Source of the DNA: Galbibacter pacificus
Lineage (GTDB): Bacteria > Bacteroidota > Bacteroidia > Flavobacteriales > Flavobacteriaceae
NCBI RefSeq assembly: GCF_029603155.1
Contig: NZ_JAPMUA010000004.1
Coordinates: 186,001-250,000 of the forward strand
Reading direction: 5' to 3'
Length of the DNA stretch: 64,000 bases
Under the pieces are notes generated by a model that saw only the letters and a list, made by a program, of their open reading frames with translations, was not told the DNA's origin and did not search any database. Positions 16,791 through 24,844 of the stretch are shown here, piece after piece (positions within the stretch are counted from its first letter, which is position 1; every line of letters starts with the position of its first letter). Position numbers and translations under genes: made by a program.

Positions 16791-17186
16791 TTACAGGGCA
16801 AGAACCCCTTCTTCGGTTATTAAAGGGATAACCTCTTTATTTACTTCGGAAATTTGATATTCTTCAAAAACAAACTTTCGTTCGTATAATTTATTATCAT
16901 CAAAAAAAGTAAGGAAAAATTCGTTTTTCAACTTGAAGACTTCTTCTTGAAGTATTTCGATTTTTCGGTACGATTTAGCCTCCATAAAGCCAAAGCCGTG
17001 CCTCATAGTTGATGTTATTACACCGTTCCCGTAACCTTTAGAAACTACAATGGTTGCCACCAGGTTGGTTTCCCTGTTGTTTATTAAGTATACATACCAA
17101 GTTTTTGATAGTTGTTTTTCGTCCCATTCTTGCACAGCGGCCACATAAACATTTTCTGCAACAGGAATTTCAATATCTTTTTTCAC
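16791..17186 (-). CDS. Conserved hypothetical protein downstream of pheS
   Basis: 131 residues, no signal peptide or membrane segment. It is predicted as mixed alpha/beta with the central strand pair TWYVYLINNRETNLVATIVV and a glycine-rich GYGNGVITSTMRHGFGF turn. I do not recognise a named domain. It begins 28 bases after the pheS stop on the same strand, so it is probably cotranscribed with pheS; whether it has anything to do with tRNA charging is unknown. Confidence 0.75.
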   Translation of the reverse strand: MKKDIEIPVAENVYVAAVQEWDEKQLSKTWYVYLINNRETNLVATIVVSKGYGNGVITSTMRHGFGFMEAKSYRKIEILQEEVFKLKNEFFLTFFDDNKLYERKFVFEEYQISEVNKEVIPLITEEGVLAL

Positions 17187-17214
17187 GCAACTTAATTTTA
17201 ATGGTATAAAATAA

Positions 17215-18234
17215 CTACAAGGCAGATTTAAATTGCTTTAGGAATCGGATATCGTTCTCGCTCAACATTCTAATATCCGAAATTTGGTGCAGCAACAAGG
17301 CAATCCTATCTATGCCCATACCAAAAGCAAACCCGGAATATTCTTTAGAGTCTATTCCGCAATTCTCCAACACATTGGGGTCTACCATTCCGCAGCCCAT
17401 AATTTCTAGCCAGCCCGTGCCCTTGGTCATTCTATAGTCGGTTTCTGTTTCCAGCCCCCAATACACATCGACTTCGGCACTTGGTTCGGTGAACGGGAAA
17501 TAAGAAGGCCTTAACCTGATTTTTGACTTCCCGAACATTTCCGTGGTAAAATACTGAAGTGTTTGTTTTAGGTCGGCAAACGAAACCCCTTTGTCTATAT
17601 AAAGTCCTTCCACCTGATGAAAGAAGCAGTGCGAACGCGAAGAAATGGCTTCGTTTCTATAAACACGCCCGGGAGAAATGGTCCTAATTGGCGGTGTATT
17701 GTTTTCCATATACCGTACTTGCACCGACGAGGTGTGCGTGCGCAACAAAACATCGGGATCGGTTTGAATAAAAAAAGTGTCCTGCATGTCACGTGCAGGA
17801 TGGTATTCCGGTAAGTTCAAAGCGGTAAAGTTATGCCAGTCATCTTCTATTTCGGGACCTTCAGAAACATTAAAGCCAATTCTGGAAAATATATCTATAA
17901 TTTGGTTCTTGACAATAGCTATTGGATGCCTGCTTCCTAGCTCCAACGGAATTGCAGGCTTTGTGAGGTCTCCATAGAAACTTTTATCAACGTCTTTATG
18001 CTCCAAGGCCTCTTTTAAGGCATTAACCTTTTCTTGAGCAGCAGTCTTTAATTCGTTGATGGTTTGCCCAAATGCTTTTTTTTGCTCGTTGGGAACATTT
18101 TTAAATTCGGCAAAAAAGTCGTTCAACAATCCTTTTTTACCCAAATATTCAATTCTAAAAGCTTCTACTTCATCTAAAGTACCAGCGGTAAAGCCGTTTA
18201 CTTTCTCAATATGCTCCTTTATAGTGTCGATCAT
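17215..18234 (-). CDS. pheS: Phenylalanine--tRNA ligase alpha subunit
   Basis: 339 residues from ATG 18234 (another ATG two codons earlier is equally possible). The N-terminal coiled-coil that binds tRNA is followed by the class II catalytic core: motif 1 around GSRHPIAIVKNQIIDIF, motif 2 with FHQVEGLYIDKGVSF, the phenylalanine pocket YFPFTEPSAEVDVYW, and motif 3 GFAFGMGIDRIALLLH. It pairs with PheT (not in the window) as an alpha2beta2 enzyme in the cytoplasm. The TAAATTTG element upstream gives a very short leader. Confidence 0.97.
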   Translation of the reverse strand: MIDTIKEHIEKVNGFTAGTLDEVEAFRIEYLGKKGLLNDFFAEFKNVPNEQKKAFGQTINELKTAAQEKVNALKEALEHKDVDKSFYGDLTKPAIPLELGSRHPIAIVKNQIIDIFSRIGFNVSEGPEIEDDWHNFTALNLPEYHPARDMQDTFFIQTDPDVLLRTHTSSVQVRYMENNTPPIRTISPGRVYRNEAISSRSHCFFHQVEGLYIDKGVSFADLKQTLQYFTTEMFGKSKIRLRPSYFPFTEPSAEVDVYWGLETETDYRMTKGTGWLEIMGCGMVDPNVLENCGIDSKEYSGFAFGMGIDRIALLLHQISDIRMLSENDIRFLKQFKSAL

Positions 18235-18256
18235 AACCATTTTTTCTTTGGAAGGG

Positions 18257-18264
18257 CAAATTTA
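18257..18264 (-). promoter_or_regulatory. -7 promoter element (TAAATTTG) of pheS
   Basis: On the minus strand TAAATTTG fits TAnnTTTG and is 16-22 bases from the two possible pheS start codons. No good -33 TTG is seen at 18-20 bases upstream. Confidence 0.5.
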
Positions 18265-18363
18265 AAGATTTCCCGAGAATATAATGCACCTTCTTAAACT
18301 TAATCGTAGTGGTTTAACACATACGCTAAAACTCAACGTTAGGTTGGCAACTGTAAAGAACCA

Positions 18364-18720
18364 TTACTCTATAAAACCGTTTTCAACAAAATATTGAACC
18401 AATGCTTCTTTCATTAATACCGACTGCTCCCCCGACTTAAGTACTGGCAACTGTTCTTTTAACTTATAATGAGGCCAGCCATCTTTATCAAAAAAATCAA
18501 ACTCGTAATATCCATAAGGCTCCAACAACCTGCAAATGGCTATGTGCATCAGGTTAAGTTTTTCGTCTTTCTTAAAAGTTCGGTGCAATTGGCCCAGTTC
18601 CTGTACGCCCACCAAATAGATAATGGCATCCAGCTCTAACGTATCTCCATCGGCAAACTGACTGGACAGCTTTGTAACCAGTAAGTCCCATTTCATTTTT
18701 AATTCTTCGTCTCTTGCCAT
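18364..18720 (-). CDS. Conserved hypothetical protein, about 118 residues
   Basis: Start taken at ATG 18720 (MARDEELKMKWDLLVTKL) because a TAnnTTTG element lies just upstream, inside the longer GTG-initiated frame to 18810. The protein is soluble and mostly helical: two N-terminal helices, a hydrophobic middle (ELDAIIYLVGVQELGQLH), then YGYYEFDFFDKDGWPHYKL and a final helix. I recognise it only as a conserved flavobacterial hypothetical. The gene is monocistronic and divergent from cvpA, sharing a promoter region with it. Confidence 0.75.
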   Translation of the reverse strand: MARDEELKMKWDLLVTKLSSQFADGDTLELDAIIYLVGVQELGQLHRTFKKDEKLNLMHIAICRLLEPYGYYEFDFFDKDGWPHYKLKEQLPVLKSGEQSVLMKEALVQYFVENGFIE

Positions 18721-18734
18721 AATTAAACTTTGTG

Positions 18735-18742
18735 CAAAAATA
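18735..18742 (-). promoter_or_regulatory. -7 promoter element (TATTTTTG) for the 118-residue protein
   Basis: TATTTTTG on the minus strand lies 14 bases before ATG 18720. It decides the start codon, since the longer frame begins upstream of the promoter. Confidence 0.55.
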
Positions 18743-18849
18743 GTAAGTTCTATGGTTTGAATAAGATAATTGTTTGGATTTGTAAGTTGATCAAAACCTT
18801 TTTTGTCCACGGAATGTTTATAACTAGCGATAAAAGCTTAGAAAAGATT

Positions 18850-18857
18850 TATATTTG
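18850..18857 (+). promoter_or_regulatory. -7 promoter element (TATATTTG) of cvpA
   Basis: TATATTTG matches TAnnTTTG and ends 20 bases before the cvpA ATG, giving a leader of about 14 bases. A -33 element is not obvious. Confidence 0.5.
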
Positions 18858-18877
18858 TTGAAACTACTTTGCCATAA

Positions 18878-19363
18878 ATGAATTATATAGATATTGTTTT
18901 GGGCGGATTAATTCTTTTTGGGCTCGTCCGCGGGTTCATGAAAGGCCTTTTTATTGAAGTGGCTTCTTTGGTAGCCCTTATTCTAGGAATATATGGCGCC
19001 ATTAATTTTTCTTACTTTATAGGCGATTATTTGCAGGATAAGGTAACCTGGGACCAAAAATACATAAGTTTAACGGCCTTTGCCCTAACTTTTATAGGCA
19101 TTATTATTATAGTTTCCCTGTTGGGAAAACTTCTTACAAAAATTGCAAATTTGGTAGCCTTAGGTATTTTAAACCGAATTTTGGGCGCCTTGTTTGGTGG
19201 GTTAAAGATAGCGGTTATCCTTGGTGCGGTTTTAATATTTATACATAAGTCCAACCAAACCGTTCAATTTATCGATCAAGAAACCATCGATTCATCGGTT
19301 GTGTACCAGCCGGTAAAACAACTAGGAGATTTTGTGTTTAACTGGGTATTGAGAGATGCTTAA
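18878..19363 (+). CDS. cvpA: CvpA-family membrane protein
   Basis: 161 residues with four membrane helices: YIDIVLGGLILFGLVRGF, the region IEVASLVALILGIYGAINF, YISLTAFALTFIGIIIIVS and GGLKIAVILGAVLIFI. The start (N-Y-I-D-I-V-L) and the GRxR-like basic loop NRILGALFGGL fit the colicin V production protein family. E. coli CvpA is needed for colicin V export and bile tolerance; most CvpA proteins have no assigned molecular function. The gene has its own -7 element and an intrinsic terminator. Confidence 0.88.
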   Translation: MNYIDIVLGGLILFGLVRGFMKGLFIEVASLVALILGIYGAINFSYFIGDYLQDKVTWDQKYISLTAFALTFIGIIIIVSLLGKLLTKIANLVALGILNRILGALFGGLKIAVILGAVLIFIHKSNQTVQFIDQETIDSSVVYQPVKQLGDFVFNWVLRDA

Positions 19364-19387
19364 ATATGTTTTCCTGCTAAACAAAAC

Positions 19388-19409
19388 AAGGGGCCAAATT
19401 AGGCCCCTT
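19388..19409 (+). terminator. Intrinsic terminator after cvpA
   Basis: AAGGGGCC and GGCCCCTT form an 8-bp stem with a 6-base loop, followed by AAAATATTTTT. It lies 25 bases after the cvpA stop and 50 bases from the convergent carbonic anhydrase stop. The A/T flanks on both sides would allow it to work in both directions. Confidence 0.75.
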
Positions 19410-19460
19410 AAAATATTTTTATACAGATATGAAAATGTTCTTATTGAGAAGATTTGAAAA

Positions 19461-20087
19461 TTAATCCAAATGATAAATTTCCATGATATTTTTAAGAATC
19501 CCATCAAAATCGATTTTTAAATCGATTAATCGTCCACTGTGGACATCAAACACCCAACCGTGCACTTTTAATCCTCTGTCCCTTGATGCTTTTTGAATAG
19601 TGGCCGTTTTGATGATGTTCACACACTGTTCCTGAACGTTCAGTTCCACCAAGCGATTGTAGCGCTTTTCTTCGTCCTCAATAGCATTGAGCTCGGTTTT
19701 GTGCAAACGGTAAACATCGCGTATATTCCTCAACCAAGGGTTTAAAATGCCCAAATCGGCAGATTGCATGGCTGCTTTTACGCCCCCGCACAAATAGTGC
19801 CCGCATATTACCACATGCTCTACCTTTAAATGGTTTACGGCATAATCTACGACCGACATGGCGTTGAGGTCGGTACCTACCACCATATTGGCAATATTCC
19901 TGTGCACAAAAACATCTCCGGGGCCCAGCCCCATTAAATCTTCCGCGGTCACTCTGCTGTCCGAACAGCCTATGTACAATAATTTTGGACTCTGCCCTTT
20001 TCCTAAGTCATTAAAATACTCGGGGTCGAGCTCCAATTTACTTTCTATCCAGTTTTTATTATTTTCAAAAACAATGTCTAATTTCAT
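19461..20087 (-). CDS. Beta-class carbonic anhydrase
   Basis: 208 residues, full length. Zinc ligands are C41 and D43 in CSDSR, H97 and C100 in CGHYLCGG; R45 forms the Asp-Arg dyad. The HRNIANMV strand is also diagnostic. The enzyme interconverts CO2 and bicarbonate in the cytoplasm. The SulP transporter gene lies 54 bases upstream on the same strand. Many bacterial SulP proteins carry bicarbonate and are found with carbonic anhydrases, so the pair probably takes up and processes inorganic carbon. Confidence 0.95.
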   Translation of the reverse strand: MKLDIVFENNKNWIESKLELDPEYFNDLGKGQSPKLLYIGCSDSRVTAEDLMGLGPGDVFVHRNIANMVVGTDLNAMSVVDYAVNHLKVEHVVICGHYLCGGVKAAMQSADLGILNPWLRNIRDVYRLHKTELNAIEDEEKRYNRLVELNVQEQCVNIIKTATIQKASRDRGLKVHGWVFDVHSGRLIDLKIDFDGILKNIMEIYHLD

Positions 20088-20141
20088 GTTACTTTTTATT
20101 TCTTAAATAAATGTACTAATTTTTCTACAAAACCTGAATAT

Positions 20142-21722
20142 TTACGCGGCATTTTCACGTTTTGTTATAAAAAACTCTGTAAAACTTTTGGGGTTGTATA
20201 CTGTCCCTCTGTTTGAAATCAGCTTAATTTCAATATCCTTGTCTTTTGATTTTATTGCAAAATCGTCTAATATTTCAAGGATATCATAATTAAGGTTGAT
20301 AGTCTTTCTAACGTCCAATTCCAGCAACGTATTATTAGGAAGTTTGTTTAATTCGTTAAGAATGGCGCCTTTGTTAAGGAAAGATACCTCCTCGGCCAAT
20401 GTCATTTTTACAACATGTCCCCCGTCTTCTTTCTTTTCAATATGAAGGAAATGAGAATTTTGATAACTCTTTATTAAAATTGAAGTAATCCCAACGGCCA
20501 ATCCCAGCCCTATGCCCACAAGCAAATCGGTAAAGACAACACCCAAGACAGTAACGATAAAGGGTATAAACTGTCCTTTTCCTAATGAGTACATTTGCTT
20601 AAAAAGTGACGGTTTTGCCAATTTATAACCCACAATAAATAAAATTGCGGCCAATACAGCCAAAGGTATTCTGTTTAAGATATTTGGGATTATAATTATT
20701 GAAGACAGCAACAAAAACCCATGAACAATAGCCGAAAGTTTAGTCTTCCCGCCCGATTGTATATTGGTAGAACTCCTTACAATTACCTGTGTAATTGGCA
20801 ACCCGCCAATTAATCCAGAAATAATGTTCCCCGTTCCTTGCGCAAACAATTCCCTATTGGTTGGCGTAACATTTTTATTTGGGTCCAACTTATCTGTGGC
20901 CTCCACGCACAACAAGGTCTCTAAACTTGCAACAATAGCAATGGTAACACCCGCCAGCCATACTTGCGGGTTGGTAATGGCCACAAAATTCGGGAATGTA
21001 AATTGCCCGAAAAAAGAGGCCGCATCCTCTGGAACGGGAACCGATACCAAGTGCTCTTCTGCTATAGAAAATAACGACGATGGGTCTATTAACAAATAAT
21101 AAGCAACACCAACCAGTACGGCTACCAAAGGACCCGGTATGATTTTAAATATATCGTTCTTTTTCACTAAAACTTTCTCCCACAACAATAAAATAAAAAG
21201 GGAAATTGCAGTTACTAAAACAGCTCCGGGTGAAATAAAGTTGAGCATTTCCCCCAATGCAGAAAATGTGTTTTCGCCATCGAGTTGAAAGAAATCCAAA
21301 TCCCCTTCATAATCGGTATCGTAACCAAATGCATGAGGGATTTGCTTTAAAAAAATAATTATTCCTATGGCCGCCAACATTCCCTTAATAACCGAAGAAG
21401 GAAAATAATACCCAATAATCCCGGCTTTAACGAGCCCTAAAATAATTTGAATTGCTCCCCCAATAACCACGGCAACTAAAAAGTTCTCAAAGCCAAGGGT
21501 GGCAATAGCCCCCAATACAATTACTGCAAGACCTGCAGCTGGGCCACTCACCCCGATTGATGATCCACTTATACTACCAACAACTATACCGCCAATTATT
21601 CCGGCAATTAGACCGGAAAATAAAGGGGCACCACTTGCCAATGCAATTCCCAAACATAAGGGAAGTGCTACAAAAAATACGACGAGACTCGCCGGTATAT
21701 CGTTTTTTAAATGCTTGAACAT
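20142..21722 (-). CDS. SulP-family anion transporter, probable bicarbonate carrier
   Basis: 526 residues. It has the SLC26/SulP core of about twelve to fourteen hydrophobic segments, starting with KNDIPASLVVFFVALPLCLG, including GPAAGLAVIVLGAI (helix 3 half-turn of the anion site) and ELFAQGTGNIISGLIGGLP. The C-terminal ~90 residues (LNKGAILNELNKLPNNTLLELDVR) form a STAS-like cytoplasmic domain. SulP proteins exchange or import sulfate, bicarbonate or dicarboxylates. The adjoining carbonic anhydrase argues for bicarbonate, which remains inference. Confidence 0.92.
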   Translation of the reverse strand: MFKHLKNDIPASLVVFFVALPLCLGIALASGAPLFSGLIAGIIGGIVVGSISGSSIGVSGPAAGLAVIVLGAIATLGFENFLVAVVIGGAIQIILGLVKAGIIGYYFPSSVIKGMLAAIGIIIFLKQIPHAFGYDTDYEGDLDFFQLDGENTFSALGEMLNFISPGAVLVTAISLFILLLWEKVLVKKNDIFKIIPGPLVAVLVGVAYYLLIDPSSLFSIAEEHLVSVPVPEDAASFFGQFTFPNFVAITNPQVWLAGVTIAIVASLETLLCVEATDKLDPNKNVTPTNRELFAQGTGNIISGLIGGLPITQVIVRSSTNIQSGGKTKLSAIVHGFLLLSSIIIIPNILNRIPLAVLAAILFIVGYKLAKPSLFKQMYSLGKGQFIPFIVTVLGVVFTDLLVGIGLGLAVGITSILIKSYQNSHFLHIEKKEDGGHVVKMTLAEEVSFLNKGAILNELNKLPNNTLLELDVRKTINLNYDILEILDDFAIKSKDKDIEIKLISNRGTVYNPKSFTEFFITKRENAA

Positions 21723-21801
21723 ATTTATACTATTTATTTTGCCTCCATTTTTTTAAATGAAAACGAATTAAAAACTTTCCTCACTAAGTGAAATTTGAAT
21801 G

Positions 21802-21866
21802 TTCCGGGGCTTGACCCGAAATCTAAATATTTTTATTACTAAGTGCCTCGCGGACTTGCCCCGAGG
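21802..21866. repeat. Pair of related imperfect hairpins, REP-like
   Basis: Two small inverted repeats lie between the SulP gene and the next small gene: 21802-21820 (TTCCGG..CCCGAA type) and 21846-21866 (CCTCGCGG..CCCCGAGG). Each has a C-C mismatch before two inner G-C pairs and a CTTG-containing loop, and each follows the octamer ACTAAGTG (21783-21790, 21838-21845). This looks like a dispersed hairpin repeat of the kind common between flavobacterial genes; other copies outside the window cannot be checked here. Confidence 0.45.
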
Positions 21867-21897
21867 TAACTGTCTAAAAAATATGCAATACAAAATA

Positions 21898-22209
21898 TTA
21901 AGCGATATGTTCCGGAGGAGGTATAATAACGTCCATTACCTGGTCACAGGAATGGTGCATATGGTAATAATAAGCATTTCTATTGCTTGAATATTGCGAG
22001 AAATAAAGAAATTCATCTTTTGGATAAGGAAGCCCTTTTATCTCTTTTATTTCTCCGGTATTAGAACCTTTTTTTTCTTCTTCTACCAAACTATAAAAAC
22101 AGGACACGTCCATATTCTTCTCAACTACTTTAATTACCGCCGGGGTAATTATGAACGAGCAGAATATATATAGAAAAAAGTAAACAATTATTTTCTTGGC
22201 CGTATTCAA
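21898..22209 (-). CDS. Small membrane-anchored protein with His/Cys cluster, unknown
   Basis: 103 residues from a TTG at 22209; no ATG exists before the membrane segment, so TTG is the only start that keeps it. One hydrophobic segment (KIIVYFFLYIFCSFIITPAV) is followed by a charged extracytoplasmic part and an unusual C-terminus rich in Tyr, His and Cys (YYYHMHHSCDQ) ending in PPPEHIA. The His-Met-Cys cluster suggests metal contact, but I do not recognise a family. It follows batE by 66 bases on the same strand and might be the tail of that operon. Confidence 0.55.
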   Translation of the reverse strand: MNTAKKIIVYFFLYIFCSFIITPAVIKVVEKNMDVSCFYSLVEEEKKGSNTGEIKEIKGLPYPKDEFLYFSQYSSNRNAYYYHMHHSCDQVMDVIIPPPEHIA

Positions 22210-22275
22210 TATCTATTATTTTCAGTAAAAGACTCAAAGATATAATAAATATGCAATTTTTGTGTTAAGGTTCTT

Positions 22276-23058
22276 TTAAATATCTTTTATTTCCTTAATT
22301 TCTGATGAAGGAATCCAACCGATCTTTCCATCGGCCAGTTTAATTTTTTTCCATTCGCCCAAGGTATTCATAACATTCACCTTCGTACCTTCATGCAACA
22401 AAAACACTTCTTCGCTGCCCATATTGGGCTCGGACATGACAGAAGTTTCTTTTGCAAAAACAATTGCCGGATTGTTGCTTTGGGCTATTCCATGTTGATT
22501 GAAGGCAAATCCCAAACTCGATAATGAAGCTATTAAAGAAAGCGCACTAATGGCAAAATAAAAACGTTTTTTTAACTGATAGCGGGAAAAATAATACAAA
22601 AGGAACAGCACTACAAATAATACCATAAAGGCTATGGAAAGAACTGCCCAAGTATTATAGGATAGCCTGCCTATTACATTTTCAACCAATTTATCGACTC
22701 CTGTTTGGGGCATTACGTCTATGGCATCGACCGTCATATTTTTGGCATACGTAAGGTTGTTTTTTATATCCTCATCGTCGGGGTCCAACGACAGGGCCTT
22801 TTCATAATAATATATACTGGGCGCTATCTGGTTAAGCTTGTAATAACTATTTGCCAAATTATAATACAATGCCGGTGATTGTTCTCCGTTCTCAGAAACT
22901 TGCAGGTATTTTTCAACAGCTTCTTGGTATTTTCCGTTTTTATAAAAATCGTTCCCGGCCATAAACAAATCCTCGTTTTGGGCAAAAACAGGGGCAATAA
23001 CCATGAAAAACAATACCATGGCAATACCCATTTGTATTTTATTACCATTTCTTATCAT
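22276..23058 (-). CDS. batE: BatE: TPR and SH3-like domain protein
   Basis: 260 residues. A signal peptide (IAMVLFFMVIAPVFAQ) leads into about three TPR motifs, including NGKYQEAVEKYLQ and SPALYYNLANSYYKLNQ, then two membrane helices (WAVLSIAFMVLFVVLFLLYYF and FAISALSLIASLSSLGFAF) and a C-terminal bacterial SH3 domain (VMSEPNMGSEEVFLLHEGT). This order is the BatE layout. The start overlaps the batD stop (ATGA). It is the last clear gene of the Bat operon, linked in Bacteroides and Leptospira to stress or oxygen tolerance; the molecular function is unsettled. Confidence 0.9.
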   Translation of the reverse strand: MIRNGNKIQMGIAMVLFFMVIAPVFAQNEDLFMAGNDFYKNGKYQEAVEKYLQVSENGEQSPALYYNLANSYYKLNQIAPSIYYYEKALSLDPDDEDIKNNLTYAKNMTVDAIDVMPQTGVDKLVENVIGRLSYNTWAVLSIAFMVLFVVLFLLYYFSRYQLKKRFYFAISALSLIASLSSLGFAFNQHGIAQSNNPAIVFAKETSVMSEPNMGSEEVFLLHEGTKVNVMNTLGEWKKIKLADGKIGWIPSSEIKEIKDI

Positions 23059-24842
23059 GACCTAAATTGTTTGTCTATTAACGATATAACTTCGGCGGCC
23101 TTTTCATAATCCTTTTGCATTTCTGCAATTGTACTTGGGGAATACCTGGCCAGCTCACAACTTTTTAACAACGCTATAAAATTGTCCACAACATCATCTT
23201 CAACTCCTTTGGATAAGAGTAGCTCGCTTATTTTTTCCTTGCTGAACTCTGATGTTACAATTTTTAGCTTTGCCTTAAGGTAATTATGCAGGGCCCGCTC
23301 CAACGATTCGTAAAAGGCTTCTTTATTCCCTAGGTTCTTTTTGGCTTCCGAAAGGTATTTCTTGGCAAGCCTGTTTGCTTTTCTCACACGGTTACCCACT
23401 ACATCGCTAGCCATTTCGGCACGTTTCCTGCCAATTGTTATTGCTATGGGAATTAAAAGCAGTGGCCCAAACAGAATGACATAAAATAAAGTTGAACCAA
23501 AGAACACTTTGGCGTCCTTGGGTGTTAAGGTTGTATTTAATTTGATGAACCTAAATTGATTTGCCGCTGCTGAAATGGGTTGCTTTGTTACTCCCGGTCC
23601 ATTTGAAGCCACAGCATTATCGGCTTGTGCGGCAGAAGGTCCTTCGTATACATTTATAAGTGTTTGTTTTGAGGTTACCGTTTTATATTTTTCTTCTTTA
23701 GGGTCGAAATACGAAAAAGCTACACCGGGAATCGGGTATTTTCCTTTGTATTGTGGCACGATGGTATAATTATCGGAGACTTTTCCGTTCATCCCTGCCA
23801 GAGAGGTTGACACCTTTTCCTCAAATTCGGGCTCGTAAACTTCCAAAGAACTGGGAAGCGTAAGTTTTGGCAAATCGAACAGTTTTAAATTTCCGTTGCC
23901 GGTTACCTGTATTTTAGCCGTTAACGATTCGCTAGCCTTTAAATCGGTTTTGGTAACAATGACGTCAAAATTAAACTGACCCACGGCTCCCGTAAACCCT
24001 GCGGGCTTTCCTTCTTCTGGCAAGGGTTGCACGCGAATGGTACGCTGTCCTGCCGTAACTGTTTTATGGGTTTGTGTGTAAAGTCTTCCCCCAAAAATAT
24101 CCCTTCTGTTGGTTGGCACATCTACGGTTACATCCAACGAAAGTGGCTCTATTTCAAGCCTTCCGGTTTTTTGAGGGTACAGAACCACCCTTTTTAAAAC
24201 GACGTAACGATACTGTTTTCCTTTATACAAACCATTTTCAACCTGAAACCTGCTCACTTTGATATCTTGAGACCAGAAATTATTGTATGTCGGGTTGGAA
24301 TTCGGTATAAAATTGGAAACGTTAATGCTGGGGCTCACATACAATTTATAAACCACGCTTACCGCTTCATTAAGGTATGGGGCGGCCTTAGAAACTTCGG
24401 CAACCAAATGCAAGTTGTCATCGGCAATATCGTCTGCGGACGGCGGTGCATTTGGATTGTTAACCGCCTCGGTAACATCAATGTTTATGGGCGTGGTTTT
24501 ATAGGTTGCTCCCGCTATTTCTACTTTTGCCTGCTTGATGGTAAAATTTCCCTTTGCCAAAGGCGAAAGTATGTAGGAATACGATTTTGAAAAGGAACGC
24601 TTGCCATTAATCCAGGAATTGCTTACCGATTGGTTGGGGCCCATTAAAACCCTGAACCCGTTAAAATCTGGCGGAACAAAGTTGTCGCCATCTTTGTTCA
24701 TTGTAAATTCTATACGCAAACGTTCGTTTACACCAAGATTATCCTTACTAACCTTGGCCTCGAATTTCACGCCTTCTTCCTGAGCCTGTACCGCTCCGGA
24801 AAAGCACATAAAAAAAGTAAGTATAAATAGTTTAACGTTCAT
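23055..24842 (-). CDS. batD: BatD: large membrane-anchored beta-sandwich protein
   Basis: 595 residues from ATG 24842 (a TTG three codons earlier is less likely). A signal peptide (MNVKLFILTFFMCFSGAVQAQ) precedes several beta-sandwich repeats of the BatD family, e.g. VSKDNLGVNERLRIEFTMN and LKASESLTAKIQVTGNGN, then one membrane helix near residue 475 and a cytoplasmic helical tail of about 110 residues. BatD is a periplasmic-facing partner of the VWA proteins BatA and BatB. It starts directly after batC and overlaps batE by four bases. Confidence 0.92.
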   Translation of the reverse strand: MNVKLFILTFFMCFSGAVQAQEEGVKFEAKVSKDNLGVNERLRIEFTMNKDGDNFVPPDFNGFRVLMGPNQSVSNSWINGKRSFSKSYSYILSPLAKGNFTIKQAKVEIAGATYKTTPINIDVTEAVNNPNAPPSADDIADDNLHLVAEVSKAAPYLNEAVSVVYKLYVSPSINVSNFIPNSNPTYNNFWSQDIKVSRFQVENGLYKGKQYRYVVLKRVVLYPQKTGRLEIEPLSLDVTVDVPTNRRDIFGGRLYTQTHKTVTAGQRTIRVQPLPEEGKPAGFTGAVGQFNFDVIVTKTDLKASESLTAKIQVTGNGNLKLFDLPKLTLPSSLEVYEPEFEEKVSTSLAGMNGKVSDNYTIVPQYKGKYPIPGVAFSYFDPKEEKYKTVTSKQTLINVYEGPSAAQADNAVASNGPGVTKQPISAAANQFRFIKLNTTLTPKDAKVFFGSTLFYVILFGPLLLIPIAITIGRKRAEMASDVVGNRVRKANRLAKKYLSEAKKNLGNKEAFYESLERALHNYLKAKLKIVTSEFSKEKISELLLSKGVEDDVVDNFIALLKSCELARYSPSTIAEMQKDYEKAAEVISLIDKQFRS

Positions 24843-24844
24843 TT

